From NCBI GenBank assembly GCA_026415415.1, contig JAOAHE010000004.1, forward strand, positions 17,255 to 81,254: 64,000 nucleotides of DNA, in the 5' to 3' direction. This DNA comes from Thermodesulfovibrionales bacterium. Lineage in GTDB: Bacteria > Nitrospirota > Thermodesulfovibrionia > Thermodesulfovibrionales > Dissulfurispiraceae. The number at the start of each line of letters is the position of its first letter. Position 1 is the first letter of the stretch. The position numbers and the translations under genes were made by a program. Positions 46,147 to 55,764 of the stretch are shown here, piece after piece. Under the pieces are notes generated by a model. That model did no database searches and was not told where the DNA came from. It worked only from the letters and a program-made list of their open reading frames with translations.

Positions 46147-47463
46147 ATGAAAAAATTTGTTGTCTTTTTAATTGTCTTTTTCCTGCCTTCCTTATGCAAT
46201 GCACAAGATGAGGTTTATCTTGACAATGGCCTTAAAGTAATATTCATTGAGGATAATAAATCTCCTATAGTAACCTTTCAGATATGGTATAAAGTCGGTT
46301 CAAGGAATGAACCACTTGGTAAAACTGGGATAAGTCATTTATTAGAACACATGATGTTTAAAGGCACAAAAAATAATCCTTCAAAAAAATTCTCCAATAT
46401 TATTCAAAAAAATGGCGGTATAGATAATGCTTTTACAACACGCGATTATACAATGTATTTCCAGACTCTTCCCTCAAATAAGATAAACCTCTCTATTGAG
46501 CTTGAAGCAGACAGAATGAGAAACTTGCTTTTAAAAAAGGAAGATGTGGAGTCTGAAAAAATGGTAGTAATGGAAGAAAGAAGGCTCAGATATGAGGATG
46601 ACCCTCAGAGTTCATTGTTGGAAGAGGTTATAGCAACAGCCATTAAATTTCAACCTTACAGATGGCCTATAATTGGATGGATGTCAGATATCTCTTCTAT
46701 AACTAAAGAAGACCTTTATGAACATTATAGAAAACATTACTGCCCTGAAAATTCCTTTATAGTTATTAGTGGTGATGTTAAGCCAAAGGAAGTGTTGCCT
46801 ATGCTTAAAGAAAACTTTGGGAAAATAAAGCCATGTAACAATAAAGAACTGCTAAGACAAAAATTCCTTCAATATGAACTGGAACAAAAGGGAGAAAAAA
46901 GAGTTTATTTAAAAAAAGAAGCAAAATTACCATATCTGCTAGTAGCTTACCATGTGCCTTCTTTTCCACAACAAGACAACTATGCCCTTGAAGTATTGTC
47001 AGTTATTCTCTCATCAGGCAAAAGCTCAAGGCTTTATAGAGAAATTGTTTATAATCAAAAGCTTGCAGTAAATGTATTTGCTGATTATTATGGTTTATAT
47101 TTAGACCCTTTCTTGTTTTTTGTTGGTGCTACAGCGATGCCGAATGTGGATATCGAAACGTTGGAAAAATCTATTTATTCTGAGATTGAAAAATTAAAAA
47201 GAGAACCACCAACAGATAGAGAGATTCAAAAAGCTAAAAATAAGATAGAGTCTTCATTTATCTTCTCTCAAGACTCAAACTTCTCTAAAGGGCTTTATAC
47301 AGGCATTTTTGAGTTACATGGAGATAGAAGATTAATTAATAAATACCTTGAAGGAATAAGAGAAGTAACCAAAGAGGATATAAAAAAGGTTATTAATAAA
47401 TACTTTATAGATGACAATAAAACTGTAGGTATCTTAATTCCGGTTAAAAAAGAGGGGACTTAA
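46147..47463 (+). CDS. M16-family zinc peptidase, catalytic subunit
   Basis: 438 residues. Signal peptide MKKFVVFLIVFFLPSLCNAQ. The inverted zinc motif HLLEHMMFKGT (HxxEH) lies near residue 64, with the distal Glu in ERRLRYEDDP. The C-terminal M16 domain has the paired-half fold. Periplasmic processing peptidase of the PqqL/insulinase type. It overlaps the next M16 gene by one base, so a heterodimer is likely. Confidence 0.93.
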   Translation: MKKFVVFLIVFFLPSLCNAQDEVYLDNGLKVIFIEDNKSPIVTFQIWYKVGSRNEPLGKTGISHLLEHMMFKGTKNNPSKKFSNIIQKNGGIDNAFTTRDYTMYFQTLPSNKINLSIELEADRMRNLLLKKEDVESEKMVVMEERRLRYEDDPQSSLLEEVIATAIKFQPYRWPIIGWMSDISSITKEDLYEHYRKHYCPENSFIVISGDVKPKEVLPMLKENFGKIKPCNNKELLRQKFLQYELEQKGEKRVYLKKEAKLPYLLVAYHVPSFPQQDNYALEVLSVILSSGKSSRLYREIVYNQKLAVNVFADYYGLYLDPFLFFVGATAMPNVDIETLEKSIYSEIEKLKREPPTDREIQKAKNKIESSFIFSQDSNFSKGLYTGIFELHGDRRLINKYLEGIREVTKEDIKKVINKYFIDDNKTVGILIPVKKEGT

Positions 47464-48869
47464 TGAGTTTTTTTTCTCCTATAATTTACAAGTCAAGAGA
47501 TGTTTTTCGTTTTTACTTTTCAGTAATATTGACTCTTTTTATATTTTTTTTTCTTTCCAGCTATGCTTATGGTTTAAGTATCAAGAACCTCTCTCATCCA
47601 TCAGGGCTTAATATTTTATTCGTTGAAAGACATAACTTACCTATAGTAGCTATTAATTTTTTGATCAAAGCTTCGCCTTTAAATGAAGATTATGAAAAAG
47701 CAGGAGTCGCTTATTTAACCGCTAATATGCTAAGAGAGGGCACTTTAAATAGAACCTCAGCTGAGATAGATGAAAGCATAGAGTTTATAGGAGCCAGTCT
47801 TGAAATCTCGGTTACAAGAGACTATACAACTTTGTCTTTATCTCTTCTTAAGAAAGATCTTGAGCAGGGGTTCCAGGTATTAGCTGATATTATTCAAAGA
47901 CCGTCTTTTCCTGAGAACGAGATAAAAAGGAAAAAAGAACTTCTGAAGGGTATGCTTAAGCAAAAAGAAGAGGATCCTTCCTATATAGTAAGTAAGGTAT
48001 TTTTAAAAGAGCTTTTTGGTAATCATTCTTATGGCAGAGCCACTGAAGGTACTATAGAGACTTTAGATAGAATAACCAGAGATGATTTAGTACAATTCTA
48101 TATTGATTATTATCTTCCAAATAATTCCATAATGGTAGTAGTTGGCAGTATAGATGAAACTGAGATATCTTTTTTGATTGATAAATATCTCAAAGACTGG
48201 TTTAAAAGAACAACAACTATTGTACCTAAGGAAAAATTTATTCATCAGATATATAGAGAAATACAGTCACCTGAAATTAAATTTATAGAAAGGGATATTA
48301 CTCAAGCAAATATTATCTTAGGACATAGAGGAATCAGTAGAGATAATCCTGATTATTATGACATAGTTGTGATGAACTATATCTTAGGTGGTGGGGGATT
48401 TTCATCAAGATTGATGAAAATTATTAGGGATCAAATGGGATTGACTTATTCTATTCATAGCGCCTTTTCTGCCAATAAATACCCTGCAGAGTTTTATATA
48501 GAGGTGCAAACCAAGCATGAATCAGCAGATATGGTAATAAGAGAGATCTTAAGACAGATGAAAAAGATGGTTATGGAAAACATCTCTGAAGAGGAGGTAG
48601 AAGAAGCAAAAGCTTTTCTCATAGGAAGTTTTCCACGAAGATTTGAGACTATTAAAAAGATAGCAGATTTTTTGGCTTTAGTAGAATTTTATCAGCTGGG
48701 GAAGGATTATATTATAAAATACCCTGAATATATAAAAAAGGTAACACAAGAGTCAGTTAAAAGTGCTGCTATAAAGTATTTGAACCCACATAATTACATT
48801 GTAGTTATTGCTGGGAAAAAAGATAAGATCAACCTATCTGATATTGAAAAGTCTGAACAGCTCAGATAA
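47463..48869 (+). CDS. M16-family peptidase homologue lacking the zinc motif
   Basis: 468 residues with an N-terminal hydrophobic export segment. It is aligned in layout with the first M16 protein, but the HxxEH position reads AYLTANMLREGT, without zinc ligands. It keeps the Arg/Tyr-type C-terminal features (GGGGFSSRLMKIIRDQMGLTY). This is the non-catalytic partner, as in mitochondrial processing peptidase alpha/beta and bacterial M16 pairs. Its 3' end overlaps aroD, on the other strand, by 36 bases. Confidence 0.92.
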   Translation: MSFFSPIIYKSRDVFRFYFSVILTLFIFFFLSSYAYGLSIKNLSHPSGLNILFVERHNLPIVAINFLIKASPLNEDYEKAGVAYLTANMLREGTLNRTSAEIDESIEFIGASLEISVTRDYTTLSLSLLKKDLEQGFQVLADIIQRPSFPENEIKRKKELLKGMLKQKEEDPSYIVSKVFLKELFGNHSYGRATEGTIETLDRITRDDLVQFYIDYYLPNNSIMVVVGSIDETEISFLIDKYLKDWFKRTTTIVPKEKFIHQIYREIQSPEIKFIERDITQANIILGHRGISRDNPDYYDIVVMNYILGGGGFSSRLMKIIRDQMGLTYSIHSAFSANKYPAEFYIEVQTKHESADMVIREILRQMKKMVMENISEEEVEEAKAFLIGSFPRRFETIKKIADFLALVEFYQLGKDYIIKYPEYIKKVTQESVKSAAIKYLNPHNYIVVIAGKKDKINLSDIEKSEQLR

Positions 48870-49544
48870 TTGAGTAACAGATAACTGCCCTGGGGCTGAT
48901 GGGCGATTTATGTAACCGTAAGTAATTAGTGAGCCAAACAAAGGAAAAATAATTCGTGAGTATTTTCCTTCCTCTCCCATGCTTATGGTTATTAAGCCTA
49001 TATCCCTATCGTCTCTATGTCTAAAGGTAAATAAAAGAAGTCTAATAAGGTCATCTTTATTTTCTGCATGAACTGCAATTTTAATTATATGAAAACCCAT
49101 TTCTTTCGCTTTTATAAACATTCCTTCTAAAAAATCATCAGGTGGAGTTGTATTAAAGTTGTGGTAAGAACCGATTAATATAATTTTGTCATTAATTATA
49201 GTCTGGATTTTTTTGAGTAATAACTCAGAGCTAATCTCCACATCTATTAGGTCGGCTAAAGAAGCAATACTTTTATATAGAAAGAATCTATCTGAAAACT
49301 CAACTTGGCCTCCTTCTGATACATCTCTTATAGTACCAATAATTGGTCTTCTAAACTTTTCTTTGGCAAGTAAGAAAGTGTCTTTTACTGCTTCTTCAGA
49401 GGGGTTTGAAAACATATCCACCCTAAGTTCAACTAAGTCAGCTTCTAAAACCTTTTCGTTTATAGTCCTTACATCATCATCCGTTAAAACGCAGGCAATT
49501 AAAGGGGTTTTATTATGCATTAATTTTAATAATCGTTCACTCAT
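48834..49544 (-). CDS. aroD: 3-dehydroquinate dehydratase, type I
   Basis: About 236 residues from ATG 49544, which starts two bases after the pyrF stop; a longer frame to 49589 would overlap pyrF. It forms 3-dehydroshikimate through a Schiff base. Catalytic His lies in IGSYHNFNTTP and Lys in HIIKIAVHAEN. ELRVDMF and the C-terminal SAPGQLSV complete the type I pattern. Neighbours pyrF and M16 genes do not form a shikimate operon. Its last 36 bases overlap the M16 gene end to end. Confidence 0.92.
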   Translation of the reverse strand: MSERLLKLMHNKTPLIACVLTDDDVRTINEKVLEADLVELRVDMFSNPSEEAVKDTFLLAKEKFRRPIIGTIRDVSEGGQVEFSDRFFLYKSIASLADLIDVEISSELLLKKIQTIINDKIILIGSYHNFNTTPPDDFLEGMFIKAKEMGFHIIKIAVHAENKDDLIRLLLFTFRHRDDRDIGLITISMGEEGKYSRIIFPLFGSLITYGYINRPSAPGQLSVTQLSELFRLFNIR

Positions 49545-49545
49545 A

Positions 49546-50289
49546 TTACTTAAAAAGATTGTGTATAGTTTCTTGAATTGAGTTGGCAACTTCTCTGGGA
49601 TTTTTAGCCTCTCTTATTGGTCTGCCTACCACAATATAATCGGCACCATTTAAAAAAGCTTGTTTAACATCTACTGTCCTTTTTTGGTCGTCTGTGCTTT
49701 TATTAATAACAGGTCTTATCCCAGGCGTTATTATTAAGAGTTTTTCTCCAAGTAATTTTCTAAGCTCTAATGCCTCTAACCCTGAAGATACAACACCATC
49801 ACAACCTAACTCTAAAGCTCTTTTAGCTCTTGAGAGGACTAATTTTTTTATATCTACTTGAAATCCAAGGTCTTCTATGTCACGTTGATCAAGGCTTGTA
49901 AGAACTGTAACAGCTATGATTTTTAAGTCACCTTTATTTTTTACTGCTGCTTCCAATATAGAGTCATTACCATGTACAGTAGTAAATGTAATACCTTTAT
50001 GGTGAAGTTGTCTTATAGCAGAAGCTACTGTGTTTGGTACATCAAAGAATTTAAGATCTGCAAATATCTTTTTCTTTTTTTCTTTAGAAAGCCATTTTAT
50101 GAGCTTAAAGTAATTCCCTGATAAAAAAATCTGTAGCCCAAGTTTATAAAACTTCACTGAGTCGCCAAGCTGTTCTACTAAAGCTATTGCCTCATCATAA
50201 TTAGAGACATCAAGAGCCAAAATTAATCTCTCATCTGGAGATATTTTTTTTTGTGACAAAAACTGGGGTTCTATATCAAAGCTCCTCAA
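49546..50289 (-). CDS. pyrF: Orotidine 5'-phosphate decarboxylase
   Basis: 247-residue TIM-barrel enzyme for the last step of UMP synthesis. Catalytic DxKxxD-type motif FADLKFFDVPNTV, LALDVSN at the start and GRPIREAKNP at the phosphate site. It overlaps the upstream hypothetical gene by 14 bases. The N-terminal extension of about 20 residues before LILALDV makes a later start possible. Confidence 0.95.
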   Translation of the reverse strand: MRSFDIEPQFLSQKKISPDERLILALDVSNYDEAIALVEQLGDSVKFYKLGLQIFLSGNYFKLIKWLSKEKKKKIFADLKFFDVPNTVASAIRQLHHKGITFTTVHGNDSILEAAVKNKGDLKIIAVTVLTSLDQRDIEDLGFQVDIKKLVLSRAKRALELGCDGVVSSGLEALELRKLLGEKLLIITPGIRPVINKSTDDQKRTVDVKQAFLNGADYIVVGRPIREAKNPREVANSIQETIHNLFK

Positions 50290-50752
50290 AATCTCTTTCC
50301 TTAGGATTGTTTTCTATAGCTTTTAAGATCTTACTGAGGGAATCAACAAACTGTATAGTTTTATTCCTGCCTGAGAATTTTATAAGATCTGCAATAAATA
50401 AAGGGGAATCAGGGGGATCCGATAGATAAATACCTCTTTTTGTTATTTTGTAACTCTCTAAGTCTGTCTTAAGGCTATTTTGTGTAAATTTAATCTTTCT
50501 TATTATGATATAACCTGATTTTTTATGTAAAAGTGACAATATAGATTTTAAATATTTAACACTTGCTTCCCAGTTATCAATAGAAAACTCAACCTCTGAG
50601 TGAATCAATATCTCGTTATTATTTATCTCTATTGTACAAATATGTAAACCTCTTGCAAGGCTCCAAAGGGCATTGCTAATTTTTTGCTTGATTGCTACTG
50701 ATGGGGTAGGTAGTTTTATGTAAAAGGCTCTTATTTCTCTTGAAATTTCCAT
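50276..50752 (-). CDS. Hypothetical protein upstream of pyrF
   Basis: 158 residues, not recognised. No signal peptide, no membrane helix, no Cys cluster or nucleotide-binding loop. The middle (FSIDNWEASVKYLKSILSLL, then IIIRKIKFTQ) alternates predicted strand and helix. It overlaps pyrF by 14 bases, which supports a real, co-translated gene. Confidence 0.6.
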   Translation of the reverse strand: MEISREIRAFYIKLPTPSVAIKQKISNALWSLARGLHICTIEINNNEILIHSEVEFSIDNWEASVKYLKSILSLLHKKSGYIIIRKIKFTQNSLKTDLESYKITKRGIYLSDPPDSPLFIADLIKFSGRNKTIQFVDSLSKILKAIENNPKERDFEEL

Positions 50753-50800
50753 TAGTTATTATAGCATTTAAAGAGTTTTTTCAAATATTAAATTTTATCC

Positions 50801-52207
50801 CTATTTTCTCAAAGATTCAACTATACCTTTTGCAAGGATTTCTATCTCATTGTCTCTAATAGTTCTCATATCTAAGATTATGCGATCATTCTTAACTCTC
50901 ACTATTATTGGAGGTTCATTCTCTCTTAACTGTCTTTCAAAGGATGTAACTGATTTTTCATAAGGCTTTATAGATACGACATAAGTAGGAAAATCAATCT
51001 CTGGTAGAGCACCTCCCCCTGATTGGGAACTGTCTTCAATGATACTAAGTTCTGCTAAGTTTTTCAGAAATGATGGGATACTTTTAATTTTTTGGATAAC
51101 TTTTTTTGCTCTATTTTTTAATATTGATCTATCTTGAGTTAACATCTTTAAGGTTGGAATTTCGGCCTCAGCTGCACTGTCATAAAGGTAAAATCTTAGT
51201 GTTGCCTCAAGCGCTGAAAGGGTCATTTTATCTACCCTAAGTGCCCTCATAAGAGGGTTTAATGATATCTTTTCTAATAATTCTTTTTTCCCTGTAATTA
51301 TCCCAGCTTGAGGACCGCCTAAAAGTTTATCTCCGCTAAAGGTTGCTATATCAATCCCTGCACTAAGAACTTCTCTGACGGAAGGCTCAATGAATATATG
51401 GTATTTTTTAAGGTCAATGAGACAACCGCTACCAAGATCAAACATAACAGGCAAATTAAATCTCTTGCCTAACTTTACAAGTTCTTTCAAAGATACTGAT
51501 TCAGTGAACCCTATCATCCTAAAATTAGACTGGTGCACTTTCAACAATAAAGCAGTATTTTCTGTTATTGCTTGTTCATAATCTCTCAGATGGGTTTTGT
51601 TCGTTGTACCTACTTCTTTGAGTATAGCACCGCTACTTTTCATTACCTCAGGTATTCTAAAAGAACCACCAATCTCAACAAGCTCACCTCTTGATATGAT
51701 TACCTCTTTGCCTTTTGCTAAAGTGCTTAAACAGATTAACACTGCAGCTGCATTATTATTTACAACAAGAGCATTTTCAGCTCCAGTAATTTTAGAAAGT
51801 AGGTATTGTATATGCGAGTATCTTTTGCCTCTTTGTCCTCTTTCTATATCATATTCAAGATTTGAGTAATTGCAGGCAATCTCTTGTACATGTCTCATAA
51901 CTTTCTCTGAAAGAATAGCTCTACCTAAATTAGTATGGATTACAACCCCCGTTGCATTGATAACCTTTTTGAGGCTAAATGAGAAAAATTTTTCTAATTT
52001 GTTATTTATTTCTTTCAATAAATCTGAGGGATGGTAGTTTTCTGTTTGACCTGAGAGAATAGCTTGTCTTTTTTGGTTGATAATGTCTCTTATCACTTCA
52101 ACAACGAACTCTCGAGAATACTTCTGTGACCACCTGATACCCTCTGGTGATTTAATAATCTCATCTATAGAGGGTAGAGTTGATAAAAGGGAATTAATTT
52201 TCATCAT
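50801..52207 (-). CDS. selA: L-seryl-tRNA(Sec) selenium transferase
   Basis: 468-residue PLP enzyme that converts Ser-tRNA(Sec) to Sec-tRNA(Sec) with selenophosphate. PLP lysine in FSGDKLLGGPQAGII. Characteristic GVVIHTNLGRA, NNNAAAVLI and EVGTTNKTHLRDY. Full length. Its presence implies selenocysteine use, but selB, selC and selD are not in the window. A LysR regulator of the kind often tied to selenium genes lies 9 kb away. Confidence 0.95.
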   Translation of the reverse strand: MMKINSLLSTLPSIDEIIKSPEGIRWSQKYSREFVVEVIRDIINQKRQAILSGQTENYHPSDLLKEINNKLEKFFSFSLKKVINATGVVIHTNLGRAILSEKVMRHVQEIACNYSNLEYDIERGQRGKRYSHIQYLLSKITGAENALVVNNNAAAVLICLSTLAKGKEVIISRGELVEIGGSFRIPEVMKSSGAILKEVGTTNKTHLRDYEQAITENTALLLKVHQSNFRMIGFTESVSLKELVKLGKRFNLPVMFDLGSGCLIDLKKYHIFIEPSVREVLSAGIDIATFSGDKLLGGPQAGIITGKKELLEKISLNPLMRALRVDKMTLSALEATLRFYLYDSAAEAEIPTLKMLTQDRSILKNRAKKVIQKIKSIPSFLKNLAELSIIEDSSQSGGGALPEIDFPTYVVSIKPYEKSVTSFERQLRENEPPIIVRVKNDRIILDMRTIRDNEIEILAKGIVESLRK

Positions 52208-52370
52208 CTTGTCTGTATTCCTTAAATAGAGATAATTTATACTAATCTATTTCTCATAATTGTTAACAATGTGTTGGCTAAATCTTTGAAAAAACTTAAT
52301 ATAGTGTAATACGATAAATTAATAAGATAATTATAATCCATAACCTTGATTTATTGAAACTCAACCATAA

Positions 52371-53321
52371 ATGTTTAATTTCAGGGATGTAATCATAATC
52401 GGTAACCCTATAGCAGGGGGAGGTGCAAGCGGAAAGATTTTTAGAGCCTCTCAAATTTTTCAAAAAAAAGGATATAAGGTACAAGTATTTCTTACAAAAA
52501 GAAAGGGTGATGCAGAAGAGATAGCAAAAGAATTAAGTGATAGTATATCAACACTTGTAATAGCCGCAGGTGGTGATGGCACTTATAATGAAGTAGCAAA
52601 TGGATTAGCAAATTCAGAGGTTCCTATGGCTATTTTACCAGTTGGTACTACCTCTGTTCTAGCTAAGGAAATTAAAATGCCTTATAAATTATCTGATGCA
52701 GTGGATTACATACTTAGAGGTGATGCAAGACTTGTAAATTTGGGGTTAATAAAAGATCTTAAAGGATTGAAAAAATCAAGATATTTTCTTTTGATGGTAG
52801 GTATTGGATTTGATGCAGAAGCAGTTTTTGGAGTAAATCCTACTATAAAAAAATACTTTGGTAAGCTTGGTTATATCCTTAGTGGACTGAAAGCTTTTAT
52901 TAACTATAGCCCTCAAACTACAGAGATAATTTTTCATGGCATTGAAGGAAGTAAAATTGGTTTGGATCAAAAACTATGTAGTTATGAGGTAGGCTCATTT
53001 AGAGGGGTTAATGTTATTGTAGGGAAAGCCTCTTGTTATGGAGGCGATTTTAAGATAACTCCTGATGCTAAGATGACAGATCCTAATTTCTATGTTTTTA
53101 TCTCTCATAGTAAAGGTAGAAGTAATCTTATAAAGATATTTTTAGGGGTTTTGATTAAAAGGCATTTGAGTTATTCTGATATAACCTATGCTAAGGCTAC
53201 TAAAGTAACAGTTTTAGATGATGATTGTAAAGTTCAGATCGATGGGGATTATTTTGGCACCACCCCTATAGATATAGAGGTAGTGCCCAACTGTCTAAGA
53301 TTAGTTGTAAAAGACTACTGA
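52371..53321 (+). CDS. Diacylglycerol/lipid kinase family protein (YegS/DgkB-like)
   Basis: 316 residues. IGNPIAGGGASGK at the start, AAGGDGTYNEVANGL (nucleotide-binding GGDGT) and PVGTTSVLAKE mark the catalytic domain. The C-terminal beta domain ends with VQIDGDYFGTTPIDIEVVP. Phosphorylates a lipid such as diacylglycerol; the exact substrate is unknown. Its 3' end overlaps the converging porB by 7 bases. Confidence 0.9.
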   Translation: MFNFRDVIIIGNPIAGGGASGKIFRASQIFQKKGYKVQVFLTKRKGDAEEIAKELSDSISTLVIAAGGDGTYNEVANGLANSEVPMAILPVGTTSVLAKEIKMPYKLSDAVDYILRGDARLVNLGLIKDLKGLKKSRYFLLMVGIGFDAEAVFGVNPTIKKYFGKLGYILSGLKAFINYSPQTTEIIFHGIEGSKIGLDQKLCSYEVGSFRGVNVIVGKASCYGGDFKITPDAKMTDPNFYVFISHSKGRSNLIKIFLGVLIKRHLSYSDITYAKATKVTVLDDDCKVQIDGDYFGTTPIDIEVVPNCLRLVVKDY

Positions 53322-54289
53322 GATTTCTCTATTTCCTTATTTACCTCTGGTTGAGAGATGCACGCCTCTTCTCTTAAAAGTCTTTCCCAGTTTCTGTCAA
53401 CATCTTCTTGTGATTTTTTAAGAATCCACTCATTTTCAGGGGAGAAGAGATGTTTGAACCGTCCTTGAGTTTTAAAGAATTCCTCTAATGGCTTTTTTTC
53501 CTTTGGTTTATAAGTTATTCTAAGGTTACCATTTTCAATCTCATAAAGAGGCCAGTAACAAGTTTCCACAGCAAGCCTACTTAACATTACAGCGTCATCG
53601 CTTCTGGATCTCCAACCTCTGTTACAAGGTGCTAAAATATTCATAAATTTTGGACCTTTAATACTCAGGGCTTTTTTAACTTTTTTCATAAGGTCTGACC
53701 AATTGCTTATTGAGGCTTGGGCAGCATAGGGAATACCATGATCAGCCATGATTTTCGTTAGGTCCTTTCTCTGTTGTTGTTTACCTGGTATTACAGAACC
53801 AGCAGGGCAGGTTGTAGTGTCTGCTCCTAAGGGTGTGGCACTGGAACGTTGAATACCAGTATTCATATATGCTCCATTGTCATAACAGACATAAAGCATA
53901 TCATGCCATCTTTCCATAGCACCTGAAAGGCTCTGAAATCCTATATCATAGGTTCCACCATCGCCACAGAAAGCGATAAATTTAATGTCATCGCTAATTT
54001 TACCTTTCTTTTTTAAAGATCTATACATTGTCTCAACTCCTGAAAGAGTAGCTGCAGCATTCTCAAAGGCACTATGAATCCAAGGAATCTTCCAAGCTGT
54101 ATACTGAGAGATACAAGTAGAGACCTCTAAACAACCTGTAGATGAACAAGCAATTACTGGGTAATCAGAGGCTAAAAGAACCATTTTTACCACTATTGGT
54201 GCACCGCAACCTGAACACATTCTATGTCCATAAGACAACAAAATCTCTTTTTTTGAGAGTTCTTTTAAACTTAAAGGTGTTGTCGTCAT
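53315..54289 (-). CDS. porB: Pyruvate:ferredoxin oxidoreductase beta subunit
   Basis: 324 residues, TPP-binding subunit. CSGCGAP near the N-terminus (cluster/TPP region), AFCGDGGTYDIGFQSL (TPP/Mg2+ GDG) and YDNGAYMNTGIQRS fit the POR/VOR group, and PCNRGWRS fits PorB. It is the last gene of the por set and follows the alpha gene by 3 bases. Pyruvate is the likely substrate by overall similarity; 2-ketoisovalerate is an alternative. Confidence 0.92.
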   Translation of the reverse strand: MTTTPLSLKELSKKEILLSYGHRMCSGCGAPIVVKMVLLASDYPVIACSSTGCLEVSTCISQYTAWKIPWIHSAFENAAATLSGVETMYRSLKKKGKISDDIKFIAFCGDGGTYDIGFQSLSGAMERWHDMLYVCYDNGAYMNTGIQRSSATPLGADTTTCPAGSVIPGKQQQRKDLTKIMADHGIPYAAQASISNWSDLMKKVKKALSIKGPKFMNILAPCNRGWRSRSDDAVMLSRLAVETCYWPLYEIENGNLRITYKPKEKKPLEEFFKTQGRFKHLFSPENEWILKKSQEDVDRNWERLLREEACISQPEVNKEIEKSQ

Positions 54290-54292
54290 ATT

Positions 54293-55471
54293 TTATTCCC
54301 TCACTCCTAAATAATCTTTATATAGTCTTACTTTTCCAGTGTTTATAATATCTATGAGTTCTTCTATGACAATTTTAGCATGCTCAGGCATGTAGTCCCT
54401 TCCACCAAGACCATAGATTTTATTAATAACTATAGGTTGACTTTTGGTTAAATAAATACTGGATACGATCTCTGTGTATAAAGGACCAAAAGCTCCAAAA
54501 GAGTCGGCGCGGTCAAGAACACAGATTGCTTTAAGATGCTTTAACGCCTCTCCTACTTCTTCATAAGGGAAAGGCCTAAATAACCTTGGCTTTAAAAGCC
54601 CGACTTTAATTCCTTTGTTTCTATATATGTCAATCACGTCCTTTGTAGTACCAGCAGCTGAATTAAGAATCACTATGGCTATCTCTGCATCATCAAGTCT
54701 ATAGGTTTCAAAAAGGCCATACTTCCGACCACTTATCTTTTGAAAGCTTTCAGCTGTTTGTAAAACAACATCTTTTACCTTTGACATCGCTTCATGTTGC
54801 ATTCTTTTATACTCAAGGTAAAGATCAGGAAGTATCAAAGGTCCTATGCTTTTTGGGTGTTTAATATCAAGAAGAGGATTTAGAGGTTTATAGCTACCAA
54901 CAAAGTTTTTAACAACATCATCATCAAGATACTCAACTCTTTCTATAGAATGGCTTATTATAAACCCGTCCATGCATACCATTATAGGTAGCCTTATGTC
55001 CATATGTTCGGCAATTAAAAGGGCTTGGACTGTGTTATCATAAGCTTCTTGCGCATTTTCTGACCACAGTTGAATCCAGCCAGAGTCCCTTGCGCCCATA
55101 GCATCTGAGTGGTCTCCATGGATGTTAAGAGGTGCTGAAAGAGATCTATTTACTACAGGCATTAAAATTGGAAGCCTCATGCCTGATGCTACAAAAAGAA
55201 TCTCCCACATCAATGCAAGGCCAGGTCCTGAGGTAGCAGTTACGGCTCTACCTCCTCCCGCAGCGGCTCCCACACAAGCACTCATGGCACTGTGTTCACT
55301 CTCAACTAAGATCATTTCAGTATCAACGAGACCATCTGATACAAAACTTGCAAATCTTTGCATTAAGTCAGTCTGTGGAGTTATGGGGTATGCGGCACAA
55401 ACATCAGGATTAATTTGCCTTAAGGCATTAGCTACTGCTTCATTTCCTGTAACTGCAACAACCTTAGACAT
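54293..55471 (-). CDS. porA: Pyruvate:ferredoxin oxidoreductase alpha subunit
   Basis: 392 residues. GNEAVANALRQINPDVCAAYPITPQT, ATSGPGLALMWE, and SLSAPLNIHGDHSDAMGARD are the POR alpha signatures. It carries the pyrimidine-binding part of the TPP site. One base overlap with the ferredoxin-like subunit gene upstream. The four genes gamma-delta-alpha-beta form an anaerobic POR that makes acetyl-CoA and reduced ferredoxin, or runs in reverse for CO2 fixation. Confidence 0.93.
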   Translation of the reverse strand: MSKVVAVTGNEAVANALRQINPDVCAAYPITPQTDLMQRFASFVSDGLVDTEMILVESEHSAMSACVGAAAGGGRAVTATSGPGLALMWEILFVASGMRLPILMPVVNRSLSAPLNIHGDHSDAMGARDSGWIQLWSENAQEAYDNTVQALLIAEHMDIRLPIMVCMDGFIISHSIERVEYLDDDVVKNFVGSYKPLNPLLDIKHPKSIGPLILPDLYLEYKRMQHEAMSKVKDVVLQTAESFQKISGRKYGLFETYRLDDAEIAIVILNSAAGTTKDVIDIYRNKGIKVGLLKPRLFRPFPYEEVGEALKHLKAICVLDRADSFGAFGPLYTEIVSSIYLTKSQPIVINKIYGLGGRDYMPEHAKIVIEELIDIINTGKVRLYKDYLGVRE

Positions 55472-55764
55472 TAATTCCCCTCCTCTTCCATTTTTATTGC
55501 TTTATTACCTTTTTTGCCAGGGCACTCAAGGGCGCATATGCCACAGCCTTTGCAATAATCATAATTAAACTCTTCTCTTTTTCCGTCTTTAACTATAATT
55601 GCCATATCTGGACAGTATAACCAACAGAAAAGACATTGTATGCAATTTTCTTTTATCCATATAGGCCTATATGCCCTCCATGAGCCTGTTTTAAACTCTG
55701 CAGAGTTGCCAGCTTCAAGAATAACCGCTCCCGGAGTAAGTTCTTTCCATCCTTTTAGTTTCAT
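55471..55764 (-). CDS. porD: Pyruvate:ferredoxin oxidoreductase delta subunit (2[4Fe-4S])
   Basis: 97 residues. Two 4Fe-4S motifs: CIQCLFCWLYCPD and CKGCGICALECPG. The N-terminal GSWRAYRPIW is typical of the delta subunit. It passes electrons from the TPP site to external ferredoxin. ATGA-type overlap with the gamma gene. Confidence 0.93.
   Translation of the reverse strand: MKLKGWKELTPGAVILEAGNSAEFKTGSWRAYRPIWIKENCIQCLFCWLYCPDMAIIVKDGKREEFNYDYCKGCGICALECPGKKGNKAIKMEEEGN

Noticed and set aside
46147..48869. PQQ biosynthesis assignment for the M16 pair
   Set aside because: No other pqq gene is present and M16 pairs occur widely in periplasmic proteolysis.
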